12,633 nucleotides of DNA from positions 1 through 12,633 of the forward strand of contig JAWLHF010000094.1 in assembly GCA_041690515.1 (NCBI GenBank), read 5' to 3'. Shown here piece after piece: positions 1-7,801 of the stretch. A program made the position numbers and the translations under genes. The notes beneath the pieces were generated by a model that was not told the origin of the DNA, ran no database searches, and saw only the letters and a program-made list of their open reading frames with translations. This DNA comes from BRH-c25 sp041690515 (GTDB lineage Bacteria > Bacillota > Clostridia > Lutisporales > Lutisporaceae). Each line of letters opens with the position of its first letter. The first letter of the stretch is position 1.

Positions 1-35
1 CTACTCTTCTTCCTCATCGCTTTTTCTTTTATACA

Positions 36-64
36 ATAATACATAGTTATTTACATCTTGTCAA
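36..64 (-). promoter_or_regulatory. Sigma-A-type promoter for a gene left of the window
   Basis: On the minus strand a perfect TTGACA (59-64) is followed, after exactly 17 bases, by TATTAT (36-41), which matches TATAAT at 5 of 6. Transcription would start near position 29 and run out of the window. An ATG at 17-15 (M-R-K-K-S) lies just downstream but has no clear ribosome site, so whether it starts the gene cannot be decided here. The promoter lies beyond the nrd operon terminator, so it opens a separate unit. Confidence 0.7.
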
Positions 65-116
65 CCATATATCCCATATTTTTCAGAAAAGTTTGTTTGG
101 CGCTCAATTGAAAAAG

Positions 117-147
117 TAAGTATGAAACCGGGGGCATCAGCCCCCGG
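117..147 (-). terminator. Rho-independent terminator of the nrd operon
   Basis: A perfect 8-bp GC stem, CCGGGGGC (128-135) with GCCCCCGG (140-147), closes an ATCA loop. It lies two bases past the nrdG stop codon. Read on the minus strand it is followed by TTTCATACTTACTTTTT, an interrupted T-rich tail. The stem is very strong and the tail is imperfect. Confidence 0.85.
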
Positions 148-149
148 CT

Positions 150-662
150 CTAGCTTGCTTCTTTGTATAAGCCTTCAAGTATAACCCTTTGTTCCCTCAG
201 ACTTGCCCTGACATCAATTATCCTCTGGTTTTTTGAACCTCTGAAAGCAAGGCCTATGTCTCTAAGCTCCTCCATATACGGTCCGTCAATCAACATGTCA
301 ACAAGTCCAAGCAGTCTGCTCCTGCTTTCATCCTTGCCTGCCAGAAGCTCCTCAAAGGCGAATCCTGTGTAGCACACTATATTGATATTGGATTCCTTGA
401 GCTTCTCAGCAATATGTATAAAGGCTTCTGACTGAAGAAAGGGCTCACCGCCGGAGAAGGTAACTCCGTCAATATACCTGCTTTGCTTGATATCTTCATA
501 AAGACTGTCTGTATCTACCACATAGCCCCCATCCAGTGCATGGGTATCAGGGTTGTGGCAGCCTTTACAACCATGGATACAGCCTTGGGCGAATATCACA
601 TACCTAAAACCAGGCCCGTCTACCACGCTTTCCTTAACAATACCGGCTACTCTCAATTCCAT
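150..662 (-). CDS. nrdG: Anaerobic ribonucleoside-triphosphate reductase activating protein
   Basis: This radical-SAM activase uses a [4Fe-4S] cluster and S-adenosylmethionine to place the glycyl radical on NrdD. The 170-residue protein has the expected size. The cluster motif CX3CX2C is formed by Cys28, Cys32 and Cys35, and the SAM-binding TFSGGEP lies at residues 68-74. DGPGFR at 15-20 is also typical of the family. It is the last gene of nrdR-nrdD-nrdG, 12 bases after nrdD. Its AGGAGG (671-676) overlaps the nrdD stop codon, so the two are probably translationally coupled, which suits a substrate enzyme and its activase. A hairpin terminator follows directly. The identity rests on both motifs and context. 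Confidence 0.96.
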   Translation of the reverse strand: MELRVAGIVKESVVDGPGFRYVIFAQGCIHGCKGCHNPDTHALDGGYVVDTDSLYEDIKQSRYIDGVTFSGGEPFLQSEAFIHIAEKLKESNINIVCYTGFAFEELLAGKDESRSRLLGLVDMLIDGPYMEELRDIGLAFRGSKNQRIIDVRASLREQRVILEGLYKEAS

Positions 663-674
663 GATGATGTCCTC

Positions 675-2696
675 CTAATACGTATGCTTTATCCTATCTG
701 CAAGCTCTGCCTGCTTGGCATCATTGAATCTGTCTATAGTAGACAGGTAGCCTGTTATCCTTCTTATCCTTCTTATATCATCACTGCCGCAGCTTACACA
801 ATCATTATCAATTATACCTGCTACACCGCAGCTTCTGCATTCATCTATAGGGAAATTTATCCCTGCATAACCCATATCGCATTTTGCCATATGCTTCAAT
901 ATCTTTTCAAAGGCCTGTATATTGTCCTTTGGTGAGGAGGGCAGCTCTACATAGGAAATATGCCCTGCAGCACACAGCTTATGGAATGGAGCTTCCTTTT
1001 CAATCTTGTCAAACATGCTTATCTGGTAATTGACCGGTACATGGAAGGAGTTGGTGTAATAAGCCTTGTCGGTTACCCCCTTTATTACTCCGAATTCCTT
1101 TCTGTCCTTTTCTATGAATCTTCCGCTGGTTCCTTCTGCCGGAGTAGCGTAAGCCACAAAATTCAGGTCATACTGCTCTGAATAGTTGTCAGTAGCTTTT
1201 TTTATACCTTCAACTATCTGGTAGCCCAGCTTCCATGTATCCTCATCCTCGCCGTGGTGCTTTCCCGTAAGTACTATCAGTGCTTCTGCCAGTCCTATAA
1301 AACCTATGGCAAGTGTACCGTTCTTGATTGCCTCACGGATCTCATCATGCTCTTTCAGATTTTCAGAACCCATATAAAGCTTTTGTCCCATCAGAAACGG
1401 CAGATCTTTCACCTTCAGGGAAGCAATCACATTGAACCTATGTACCAGCTGTCTGCTGCACAGATCCAGTATGTTGTTCAGCTCAACAAAAAAACCATCT
1501 ATATCTCTGGTCCTCAAAGCCAGCTTTGGCAGATTTATAGTTACCGGTGTGATATTCCCCCTGCTGGCTGACTTTTCAGCCCCGTGTCTGTTGGCTATTA
1601 CCCTCGAACGACAGCCCATATAAGCAACTTCATCTCCAAATCGACTATTGAAGCTGGCATCCATGAAGCTGAAGGTAGGGTTCATTCTTCTGGAGGCAAC
1701 ATTCATAGCAAGCTTGAATAAATCGTAGTTTGGATCTTCCGGATTCAGGTTTATTCCTTCCTTCAAACGGAAAACCAGGTTGGGGAATATCGGACTTTCT
1801 CCTTTACCCAAGCCTTTATCAAAAGCCCTGAGCATTGCTTCACTGACTTTTCTCCCTTCAGGTGTAGTGTCGGTACCTAGATTTATGCTGCTGAAGGGAA
1901 CCTGTGCACCTGCCCTGCTGTGCATCGTATTTAGATTATATACCAAGCCTTCCATTGCTTGAAATATCTCGTTGTCAGTAGTTTCAGGACACTGGTTTCT
2001 GATTACCTCACCCATGCTTTTGTCAAAATGAGGGAAGCTTTGACCGCCAAACATATCATTCTGATTGCTCTGAAGTATAATCGCAGCCTGGGCTGCTGCT
2101 GAGCCTATACGTTTCGGAGGCCTGACAAACCCATAGCCTGTATTGAAACCCTTGCCCAGAAGTGCTGTAAGATCTATCTGAAGGCAATTTAATGTCTTGC
2201 CGTAATAATCCAAATCATGTATGTGTATGTCTCCGGCGATATGAGCCTTACTCATATCCTCAGGTATTACATTATTGAGGTAATAATGCTTGCTTGCAGC
2301 TGAAGCTATCTGCAGCATCTTTGCAGACGGGGAATTTCCGACATTGGCATTTTCCCTGCTGGTTTCCACCAGTATGTCCTTGACTACGTCCATCAACTCA
2401 CTTTTTGTCTCTCTTATCCTGGTCCTCTTTGACCTATACAATATGTATGTCTTGGCAGTCTTTGCATGGCCTGTCTCGATCAACACCTTTTCCACAGCAT
2501 CCTGTACTGTTTCTACATCAGGTATCTCATCCTTGTTATGTTTGTAAAGATAGGAAATAACTCTTTCCGTAAGACTCTCAGCGGTTTCATAGTCTTCTCC
2601 ACCTACCTGTCTTGCCGCCTTGAATATGGCACTTGTTATCTTCTCCTTTGTAAAATCAACCACTCTTCCATCTCTTTTACGAATCTTTGTGAACAT
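675..2696 (-). CDS. nrdD: Anaerobic (class III) ribonucleoside-triphosphate reductase
   Basis: The enzyme makes deoxyribonucleoside triphosphates from ribonucleoside triphosphates without oxygen, using a glycyl radical. The 673 residues start with an ATP-cone regulatory domain (about 3-93), followed by the ten-stranded barrel catalytic domain. Cys171 (NCLQIDL) and Cys362 (MGCRSR) are the likely active-site cysteines by comparison with the T4/E. coli enzymes. The C-terminal zinc site is Cys620, Cys623, Cys633 and Cys636. The radical glycine is Gly649 in RITGYL. All key residues are present and the length is complete. It starts 11 bases after nrdR with an AGGGGG ribosome site and is followed by nrdG. 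It is active only under anaerobic conditions, and the ATP cone suggests allosteric control by ATP/dATP. Confidence 0.97.
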   Translation of the reverse strand: MFTKIRKRDGRVVDFTKEKITSAIFKAARQVGGEDYETAESLTERVISYLYKHNKDEIPDVETVQDAVEKVLIETGHAKTAKTYILYRSKRTRIRETKSELMDVVKDILVETSRENANVGNSPSAKMLQIASAASKHYYLNNVIPEDMSKAHIAGDIHIHDLDYYGKTLNCLQIDLTALLGKGFNTGYGFVRPPKRIGSAAAQAAIILQSNQNDMFGGQSFPHFDKSMGEVIRNQCPETTDNEIFQAMEGLVYNLNTMHSRAGAQVPFSSINLGTDTTPEGRKVSEAMLRAFDKGLGKGESPIFPNLVFRLKEGINLNPEDPNYDLFKLAMNVASRRMNPTFSFMDASFNSRFGDEVAYMGCRSRVIANRHGAEKSASRGNITPVTINLPKLALRTRDIDGFFVELNNILDLCSRQLVHRFNVIASLKVKDLPFLMGQKLYMGSENLKEHDEIREAIKNGTLAIGFIGLAEALIVLTGKHHGEDEDTWKLGYQIVEGIKKATDNYSEQYDLNFVAYATPAEGTSGRFIEKDRKEFGVIKGVTDKAYYTNSFHVPVNYQISMFDKIEKEAPFHKLCAAGHISYVELPSSPKDNIQAFEKILKHMAKCDMGYAGINFPIDECRSCGVAGIIDNDCVSCGSDDIRRIRRITGYLSTIDRFNDAKQAELADRIKHTY

Positions 2697-2707
2697 CTTA
2701 CTTCCCC

Positions 2708-3163
2708 CTATCTTTCGTTAATTAATTTGTTCAGCTCCTCCAAAAAAGTATTGATATCTTTGAACTGCCTGTATACTGAAGCGAATCTGACATATGCAAC
2801 ATCATCAACTTTCTTAAGACGCTGCATTACCATTTCGCCTATCTTCTTGCTGTCAATCTCCTTATCCATTGAATTATAGAGTTCTTTTTCGATATCATCT
2901 GCTATGTCCTCTATCTCAGCAATTGAAACTGGGCGTTTCTCACAAGCTCTAAGAAGTCCGTTCAGCATTTTACTCCTCTGATATACCTCTCTGCTTCCAT
3001 CCTTCTTGACTATTATAAGGGGCATTTCTTCGATTTTTTCATAGGTTGTGAATCTCTTCCCGCAGTTCTCACACTCCCGCCTTCTTCTGATTGCAGCTTC
3101 TTCATCCGTGGGTCTTGAATCGACTACCTTACTGTTGCTATGACCACAAAAAGGACACTTCAT
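2708..3163 (-). CDS. nrdR: Transcriptional repressor of ribonucleotide reductase genes
   Basis: NrdR senses ATP/dATP through an ATP cone and represses nrd genes at tandem NrdR boxes. The 151 residues carry an N-terminal zinc ribbon (Cys3, Cys6, Cys31, Cys34) with the family sequence VDSRPT near 14-19 and the basic run IRRRREC. The ATP cone covers about 49-139. The ATG at 3163 was chosen over an in-frame ATG 54 bases upstream for two reasons. It sits 7 bases from a strong TAAAGGAGGG (3171-3180), and NrdR proteins begin MKCPFC. It is the first gene of the operon, so it probably represses itself along with nrdD and nrdG through the two boxes found upstream. Confidence 0.96.
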   Translation of the reverse strand: MKCPFCGHSNSKVVDSRPTDEEAAIRRRRECENCGKRFTTYEKIEEMPLIIVKKDGSREVYQRSKMLNGLLRACEKRPVSIAEIEDIADDIEKELYNSMDKEIDSKKIGEMVMQRLKKVDDVAYVRFASVYRQFKDINTFLEELNKLINER

Positions 3164-3252
3164 ATGTCTCCCCTCCTTTAAGTATATGGATAATCTTGTC
3201 GCAATAACAGAGTTCATGTTACTATTTGTATGAGTCTTGATTCCTATTTTCG

Positions 3253-3268
3253 CAACAACATATTGTAC
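3253..3268 (-). promoter_or_regulatory. NrdR box 2 (proximal)
   Basis: The minus strand reads GTACAATATGTTGTTG. Against the remembered NrdR-box consensus acaCwAtATaTwGtgt it matches 11 of 16 positions, and 9 of 10 in the CwAtATaTwG core. It lies just downstream of the predicted transcription start of nrdR. Its start is 32 bases from that of the other box, about three helical turns, which is a spacing described for NrdR sites. Confidence 0.65.
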
Positions 3269-3276
3269 CTCTCTGT

Positions 3277-3305
3277 ATTATAATATACATAATATAGTAA
3301 ATCAC
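3277..3305 (-). promoter_or_regulatory. Probable nrdRDG promoter
   Basis: A perfect TATAAT (-10) lies at 3277-3282 on the minus strand, between the two NrdR boxes. Seventeen bases upstream, GTGATT (3300-3305) matches TTGACA at only 3 of 6 positions, so the -35 is weak. The expected start is near 3270, giving an nrdR leader of about 107 bases. The distal box fills the -35/-10 spacer, so a bound repressor would block polymerase directly. Confidence 0.55.
3285..3300 (-). promoter_or_regulatory. NrdR box 1 (distal)
   Basis: The minus strand reads TTACTATATTATGTAT, matching 11 of 16 positions of the remembered NrdR-box consensus and 8 of 10 in the core. It occupies the spacer between the weak -35 and the TATAAT. 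Its pairing with box 2 at a 32-bp spacing upstream of nrdR makes it more credible than the sequence match alone would in AT-rich DNA. Confidence 0.6.
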
Positions 3306-3396
3306 CCTTCTCATTTTTCCATATTGCTGGAATAATATTTAATACCTTTGTTATTCTTTTCCTATCTCTTATTGTCACAAAAATGAATTTTTTGGA

Positions 3397-3426
3397 GTAA
3401 AAATAAAACGCGCAAAACTTGCGCGC
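3397..3426 (-). terminator. Rho-independent terminator of the padR-like gene
   Basis: The stem CGCGCAA (3409-3415) with TTGCGCG (3419-3425) closes a 3-base loop. On the minus strand the hairpin is followed by TTTTATTTTTA, a good T tract, about 40 bases after the stop of the PadR-family gene. A short CTTTT on the other side gives little support for plus-strand use. The gene-free stretch 3164-3468 is therefore filled by the nrdR leader, the NrdR boxes, the promoter and this terminator. Confidence 0.8.
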
Positions 3427-3468
3427 TTTTACCAAACAATCTATAGACCCTTCTCGTACCTGACAGAA

Positions 3469-4035
3469 TTATTGCTTTATGAGTTTATAATTCCATCCCG
3501 GATTCTTTGTGACTTCATCTATCAATTCCAAGGTTGTTTTTTCTTCTGCTTCATAAAGATATGTATTGTGCTTTAAGGATATAATTGCATAGTCAGGAAT
3601 CTTCTCAATATTTTTAAAATAATCATACTGGCTCTTTATTGCCTTCAAAGCTCCCCGGATTTTAATGAGCCGTTTTTCAAGCAGCTCCAATACTAACTTT
3701 TTCTCCAAGTGACACATAAATATAGTTCCAATGTTAAATGCTACAGAATCCAACTCTTCACTTTCCAGCACTGCTGATAAAGCCTGATTCAGGTGGGTTC
3801 TGCCTTTTTCAGTAGCAGAATATACAGTCTTCTCCGGCATATTTCCCTCCTTCATTGCCTCTCCCTCAATATAACCTTTGGCTTGTAAGGCCTTAATGGT
3901 AGCATATACGGAAGATACTGCAACAGGAAACCATTCCCTTATTTTTATTACATCAAGCAGCTTATTTATTTCATATGGATTCACCGGTTTTTCTTCAATT
4001 ATCCCCAAAATCAAAATACTAGCTTTTGACAACAT
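3469..4035 (-). CDS. PadR-family transcriptional regulator
   Basis: This 188-residue cytoplasmic DNA-binding protein is expected to act as a dimeric repressor. Residues about 4-82 form a PadR winged helix, with recognition-helix region SSVYATIKALQAKGYI (41-56) and a wing around NMPEKTVYSATEKGR. Residues about 90-180 form the helical C-terminal domain of the longer PadR class, with hydrophobic heptads for dimerisation. The ATG at 4035 follows GGAG (4047-4050). It is a single-gene unit with its own promoter (4069-4097) and terminator. No ligand can be inferred. The neighbouring SLH gene is a candidate target, because its promoter shares a 7-mer with the padR-like promoter at the same position. 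The family call is secure; the target is inference. Confidence 0.9.
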   Translation of the reverse strand: MLSKASILILGIIEEKPVNPYEINKLLDVIKIREWFPVAVSSVYATIKALQAKGYIEGEAMKEGNMPEKTVYSATEKGRTHLNQALSAVLESEELDSVAFNIGTIFMCHLEKKLVLELLEKRLIKIRGALKAIKSQYDYFKNIEKIPDYAIISLKHNTYLYEAEEKTTLELIDEVTKNPGWNYKLIKQ

Positions 4036-4068
4036 TGCCTATCACACTCCTTACTTTACTCTAAAACT

Positions 4069-4097
4069 AGAATAGTATTAATATGTATCAATGTCAA
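4069..4097 (-). promoter_or_regulatory. Promoter of the padR-like gene
   Basis: A perfect TTGACA (4092-4097, minus strand) and TATTCT (4069-4074) are separated by 17 bases. The spacer carries GATACAT two bases after the -35. The same 7-mer stands at the same offset in the SLH-gene promoter at 8029-8057, so this may be an autoregulatory operator half-site for the PadR protein. Confidence 0.75.
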
Positions 4098-4187
4098 TTA
4101 CTTATTTACAGCAGACTATAAGGGGATTTTCCTGTCTATATATACTCCCTGTTCAAATTTTATAGTTCTCTTTGCCAGTACAAAATG

Positions 4188-4264
4188 CTCATATGAAAAT
4201 GACCTCTCTAGGAAATGATATGTATTATACATAGCCTTCCTAAGGAGGTGCATTTCATAAGGAG
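4188..4264. repeat. Long imperfect palindrome downstream of the SLH gene
   Basis: The arms pair almost continuously. CTC (4188-4190) pairs with GAG (4262-4264). TATGAAAATG (4192-4201) pairs with CATTTCATA (4251-4259), with one bulge. ACCTC (4202-4206) pairs with GAGGT (4245-4249), and TAGGAA (4209-4214) with TTCCTA (4237-4242). The centre TATGTAT-T-ATACATA (4219-4233) is a 15-bp palindrome. As RNA on the minus strand it would be a hairpin of roughly 30 pairs starting 26 bases past the SLH stop codon. It lacks a good T tract, so it may stabilise or weakly terminate the mRNA, or be a small palindromic mobile element. The rest of 4098-4290 shows nothing clear. Confidence 0.7.
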
Positions 4265-4290
4265 TTTATTAATTTATATGATTTATATTG

Positions 4291-7200
4291 TTATTCCAAA
4301 GCTGATACGTCAAACTGAGCGTCAGCTGAACCTGATAACCTGTTCTTACCGGTTAATGTAATAGTCACACCGTTATCGAAAGGCTCCACGCCTTTAATCT
4401 GAAGGATTCCTATGTTTATCCCGGGCTCAAACACTACTGCGGTGAACTTGCCTGCCGAAGGTGCTCCTGTACCTTCCTCCCCATCATATAATGTGTCTCC
4501 CACTTGGACAATCAGATCATTGCAGTCGATTCCGGTAGCATCTCCCTCTCCTTGCGGATAAAAGTTTATAAATATCAAGTCCTCTTCGGAATATCCATAG
4601 TTTATAGCAAAACTATTTATAGTAAACGTGGACTCATCTCCCGTCTCTTCAGGAGCTGTCGGTCCGAAGTTATTCTCATTCACATCTGCCCAGCCTGAGG
4701 CATCCAGTGTGATTTCGTCGGTATAAGTTGCATCATACGACACTGTTTTCATTTTCCCGCTGGTTGGAGTCACATTAGGAACATATGTCCCTGAATAGAA
4801 AACAATATTCGATGTCAACATATCTACATTTACATCTTGAGTATAACCATGCATAACGCTACGGGATCCAATAAGCACATCATTTTTATCAAAATAGTAT
4901 ATTCCGGCAATCTCTATGCCTGAATGGTTTTCTATATCAATCTGTTTACTGATTGCTACCTGTTTGACCCCTGGACCTGCATTGGGGTACCAGCCTTCTT
5001 CAGCAGACAACCTGTCGTATTCGTCAACAGCATAAAGCTGGGTGTTTCCAAACCTTTCTAACCCTTTAATTGCTGCAGCATCATCATCCGTCAACCAAAT
5101 TAAGACTGAAGTATAAACATCATATTGATAGTAGCTATATTGTCCCTGTTCTGCCGGCAGCTGGTTGTTAACCTTTGTGTAATTGCCTGATAGCCTGTGG
5201 CTGTACTCTCCATTTTCTGAGGTTGTATATACTAACTTGTTCACATCAATTGGAGCTGTCAGTAAACCGCCTGTAATAATATTTAGACTGTTGTTATTTA
5301 CCGTTAATCCGGCCATGAAGTTTGGCAAATACTCTATATCTGCTTCCTCTTCATTTATTACAGTGACAATGCAATTTGCTGTTTTACCTCCATCTGCAGT
5401 CGTTGCTGTAATAGTAGCCACACCAGCTCCTACGGAGGTTACCACTCCATTGTCTACAACTGCTGCAGACTCATTGCTTGATGACCAAGCAACTCTCTTG
5501 TCTGTTGCATTGGTAGGAGCAATTATTGCTTCCAGTGTTTCTGAAGCTCCTCCGGCAGTCAACGTTAATGTGTTCCGATTCAGAGTAATTCCAGTAACTG
5601 CTATTGGAGCAACATTAAACTCTGCCCTTGCAATGCCTGTCCCAATTTCTTCAGCATCCTCATACTCATCATAAAGGCTTCCGGCTAATGCGGTAAAGGT
5701 AATATTCACGTCTCCGGTATATTCATCAGCTGATTCTTGAGATATATGAGTGAACTTTATTCCAAAGTCTGTATCTACCATATCCTTCAGCCTATCATAG
5801 CTGATAGTTCTTCCATTATTATCAGCCAGTAACCCCGCAAGGGATTCTGTTTTACCTGCTGCTAAGCTTATAGGCTCGGTAATTTCCTTACTTGAAGCCT
5901 CTGAGAGACTTGAAGTTAAAATGAATGTTACATCCTTATCTGATGTAAGCTGAGTATCTGTATATACAGCTTCAGAAACCGTTGCATTGTGATAGTATTT
6001 TGCTGTTACAGCTATATCCTGTCCCGCTTCCTCAAATTGTGTAAATATTACTGCCAGTGAATCCGGCTCCCGTTCTTTTACTGTTACTTTGCAGACTGCT
6101 GTTTTTGCACCGCTTACTGTTCTTACAGTCACAGTTGCTGTACCTGCTGCTACCGGAGTTACTAACCCATTTGCAACAGTTACAATATCTGAGTTACTTG
6201 AGGACCAGTTCACCCTCTTGTCTGTCGCATTTGCCGGAGTAACAGTCGCTGCCAATGTTCCTGGTGTCTCCCCCACTGTCAGTGTCATTCTTGTATGGTT
6301 TAAGGTAACTCCGGATACCGCTACTGTGGTGTTTGTATCATCTTTTTTGTCTCTTGTTCTTCTTCCTCCACCGCTATTTCCACCTGTGGATGCTGAAGGT
6401 GCCGGAGCTGGAGCCTGCCCGGGAAGGGTGGTTGCAACAGTTACTCCAGCTGCTGCTGTAATTGTTGTGGCAGGGGCTGTAATTATTACTCCCTGCACCT
6501 TTACATCAGCTTTATTAATAGTACCGCTTCCGGTTACTTCTGCTTTTGCTTGTACTACAAGCTCGCTTACTTTTACTTCTTCCCCTATGTTAATCTTTGC
6601 TCCTTCGGCAGTCTTTGACACATCCAACCTTGATATGCTTCCTGATTCTATATTGAGCTTTACCCCATCTGCCAGTACCTGGACTGTTTGAAAGCTTCCC
6701 ATTAAAATAACAGGTTCATTGGAATCAAAGCTTTCAGCTATGGTTATATAACCGAAGCCTGAGCCTGTTGTATCCTGTTCTTCAAGCTTACCTCCCGACT
6801 GCATATCAACTCTTGCTACTGTTGTCTTTCCTACCGCTACTATTCTTACTTTATTGTCTTCTTTAACAGTTATAATGTTTTTGAATTGTGAGTCCTCTAT
6901 TATAATGCTGTTAAGCCCTCCGCCTTTAACTATGGCATCGCCTCTAACAATAACATTTTTAAGCTTTACATCTCCATTTCCCACACCTTCGCCAATGATC
7001 AGGTTTCCATTTACTATGGTGTTTTCCAAGATTACTCCGGGAGCATTAATTGCCACATTCCCTTTGATATCACCGGCACTGTACGTACCTGGTTTATTAT
7101 ACGCAGCCTTTACCAAAGCAAGGTAGCATCGCTCAAGCACCACTACAGCCTGCCCTCTGCTAACAAAGCCTTCAGGATTGAAAATACCGCCGGGTTCACC

Positions 7201-7722
7201 TTGCATATAGCCAAACCTTGCGACAGCGCCTACTGCTCCTTTGCTCCAATCGGGTATAACTGCGGCATCGACAAATTTATCCGCCTCATCCGCATATTTA
7301 GTTATATCAAGTTTCAGCAGCCTGGATATTATAACCGCATACTCCTGACGGCTCATATAACTCTTTGGGTTAACAGTACCATCAGGCAGTCCTGCAAGAT
7401 AACCTGATTTTTTTGCTATCAACATGTCCTCATAAAAAGCATCTGTTACCTTAACATCTTTGAAATTCTCAACATCTTTCTCTAAGAACGCAAAAGCCTT
7501 ATTTGTCATTACAGCAAATTCTGCCCTTGTAATCGCTTCATTCGGTTTGAAATTACCGTCTTTGCTTACTTTTACGAAACCCATATCCAAAAAGCTCTTG
7601 ATTTGCTTTCCTGCCCAGTGCCCGTTGTAATCGGCAGTGGACTGACCCGCAAATACTGATGTTGGCAATATCAATACCAAACATAAAATAAAACATATCA
7701 TCCTTATTATACTTTTCTTCAT
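4291..7722 (-). CDS. SLH-domain cell-surface protein with Big_2 repeats
   Basis: This 1143-residue exported protein is predicted to bind cell-wall polymer. A signal peptide covers 1-25 (KK start, hydrophobic core, cleavage after VFA). Three SLH repeats cover about 29-205 with ITRAE, MSRQE and VSRGQ motifs; the third is degenerate. Residues 215-430 are a beta-helix-like stretch rich in V/I/N/G turns, seen in other clostridial SLH proteins. A low-complexity linker (434-465) is proline/alanine, then glycine, then charged. Two Big_2 immunoglobulin-like domains lie at 466-548 and 706-789. Residues 549-705 and 790-1143 resemble no family I can name. The ATG at 7722 follows GGGGAG at a longish 13 bases. 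It is monocistronic, with a 300-nt leader, divergent from the esterase. Function is likely structural or adhesive; a substrate cannot be stated. Confidence 0.9.
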   Translation of the reverse strand: MKKSIIRMICFILCLVLILPTSVFAGQSTADYNGHWAGKQIKSFLDMGFVKVSKDGNFKPNEAITRAEFAVMTNKAFAFLEKDVENFKDVKVTDAFYEDMLIAKKSGYLAGLPDGTVNPKSYMSRQEYAVIISRLLKLDITKYADEADKFVDAAVIPDWSKGAVGAVARFGYMQGEPGGIFNPEGFVSRGQAVVVLERCYLALVKAAYNKPGTYSAGDIKGNVAINAPGVILENTIVNGNLIIGEGVGNGDVKLKNVIVRGDAIVKGGGLNSIIIEDSQFKNIITVKEDNKVRIVAVGKTTVARVDMQSGGKLEEQDTTGSGFGYITIAESFDSNEPVILMGSFQTVQVLADGVKLNIESGSISRLDVSKTAEGAKINIGEEVKVSELVVQAKAEVTGSGTINKADVKVQGVIITAPATTITAAAGVTVATTLPGQAPAPAPSASTGGNSGGGRRTRDKKDDTNTTVAVSGVTLNHTRMTLTVGETPGTLAATVTPANATDKRVNWSSSNSDIVTVANGLVTPVAAGTATVTVRTVSGAKTAVCKVTVKEREPDSLAVIFTQFEEAGQDIAVTAKYYHNATVSEAVYTDTQLTSDKDVTFILTSSLSEASSKEITEPISLAAGKTESLAGLLADNNGRTISYDRLKDMVDTDFGIKFTHISQESADEYTGDVNITFTALAGSLYDEYEDAEEIGTGIARAEFNVAPIAVTGITLNRNTLTLTAGGASETLEAIIAPTNATDKRVAWSSSNESAAVVDNGVVTSVGAGVATITATTADGGKTANCIVTVINEEEADIEYLPNFMAGLTVNNNSLNIITGGLLTAPIDVNKLVYTTSENGEYSHRLSGNYTKVNNQLPAEQGQYSYYQYDVYTSVLIWLTDDDAAAIKGLERFGNTQLYAVDEYDRLSAEEGWYPNAGPGVKQVAISKQIDIENHSGIEIAGIYYFDKNDVLIGSRSVMHGYTQDVNVDMLTSNIVFYSGTYVPNVTPTSGKMKTVSYDATYTDEITLDASGWADVNENNFGPTAPEETGDESTFTINSFAINYGYSEEDLIFINFYPQGEGDATGIDCNDLIVQVGDTLYDGEEGTGAPSAGKFTAVVFEPGINIGILQIKGVEPFDNGVTITLTGKNRLSGSADAQFDVSALE
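5356..5607 (-). repeat. Big_2 domain copy 2 (codons 706-789)
   Basis: This is the second of two homologous immunoglobulin-like domains in the SLH protein. It shares NATDKRV-x-WSSSN and a late -C-x-VTV strand with copy 1, arising by internal duplication. The opening strand G-I-T-L-N and the L-x-A-G turn match as well. Cys784 corresponds to Cys544 of copy 1. Confidence 0.8.
6079..6327 (-). repeat. Big_2 domain copy 1 (codons 466-548)
   Basis: This is the first Big_2 domain, following the charged linker. The best conserved stretch against copy 2 is NATDKRVNWSSSN (residues 498-510), and the copies are separated by about 157 residues of unassigned sequence. The DNA is clearly diverged, so the duplication is not recent. 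Confidence 0.8.
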
Positions 7723-7783
7723 ATGTATACTATCTCTCCCCTATTTGTTATATATATTCCTGGATATAAACTGCAAAGTAACC

Positions 7784-7801
7784 TTATATGATTTGTCCCA
7801 T
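7784..7801 (-). other. Five-codon upstream frame in the SLH leader
   Basis: A strong GGGAGGTG (7805-7812, minus strand) is followed after three bases by ATG-GGA-CAA-ATC-ATA-TAA (M-G-Q-I-I). The ribosome site is stronger than that of the SLH gene, 60 bases downstream. It could be a translated leader that tunes expression, or a chance pairing. The remainder of the gene-free stretch 7723-8155 holds the SLH 5' leader and the two divergent promoters. Confidence 0.3.

Noticed and set aside
483..935. Plus-strand 150-codon frame opposite nrdG/nrdD
   Set aside because: It is fully antisense to two certain genes, with no ribosome site and low-complexity isoleucine/tyrosine-rich content. It is a shadow of the real coding strand.
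3164..3217. N-terminal extension of NrdR by 18 residues
   Set aside because: The upstream ATG has no ribosome site, while the ATG at 3163 has TAAAGGAGGG and gives the canonical MKCPFC start.
3244..3435. Minus-strand 63-codon frame between nrdR and the padR-like gene
   Set aside because: Its beginning overlaps the padR terminator hairpin and its end covers both NrdR boxes and the nrdR promoter. It has no ribosome site, and the overlapping elements explain this stretch better.
4278..4361. Plus-strand 27-codon frame after AAGGAGGTG and ATAAGGAG
   Set aside because: The ribosome-site-like AAGGAGG is one arm of the long palindrome and stands far from the ATG. The second, ATAAGGAG, is about 13 bases away, and the product is antisense to the SLH gene end.
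6089..6691. Plus-strand 200-codon frame opposite the SLH gene
   Set aside because: The product is an A/V/T/P-rich shadow of the repetitive SLH/Big_2 coding strand, without a promoter or ribosome site.
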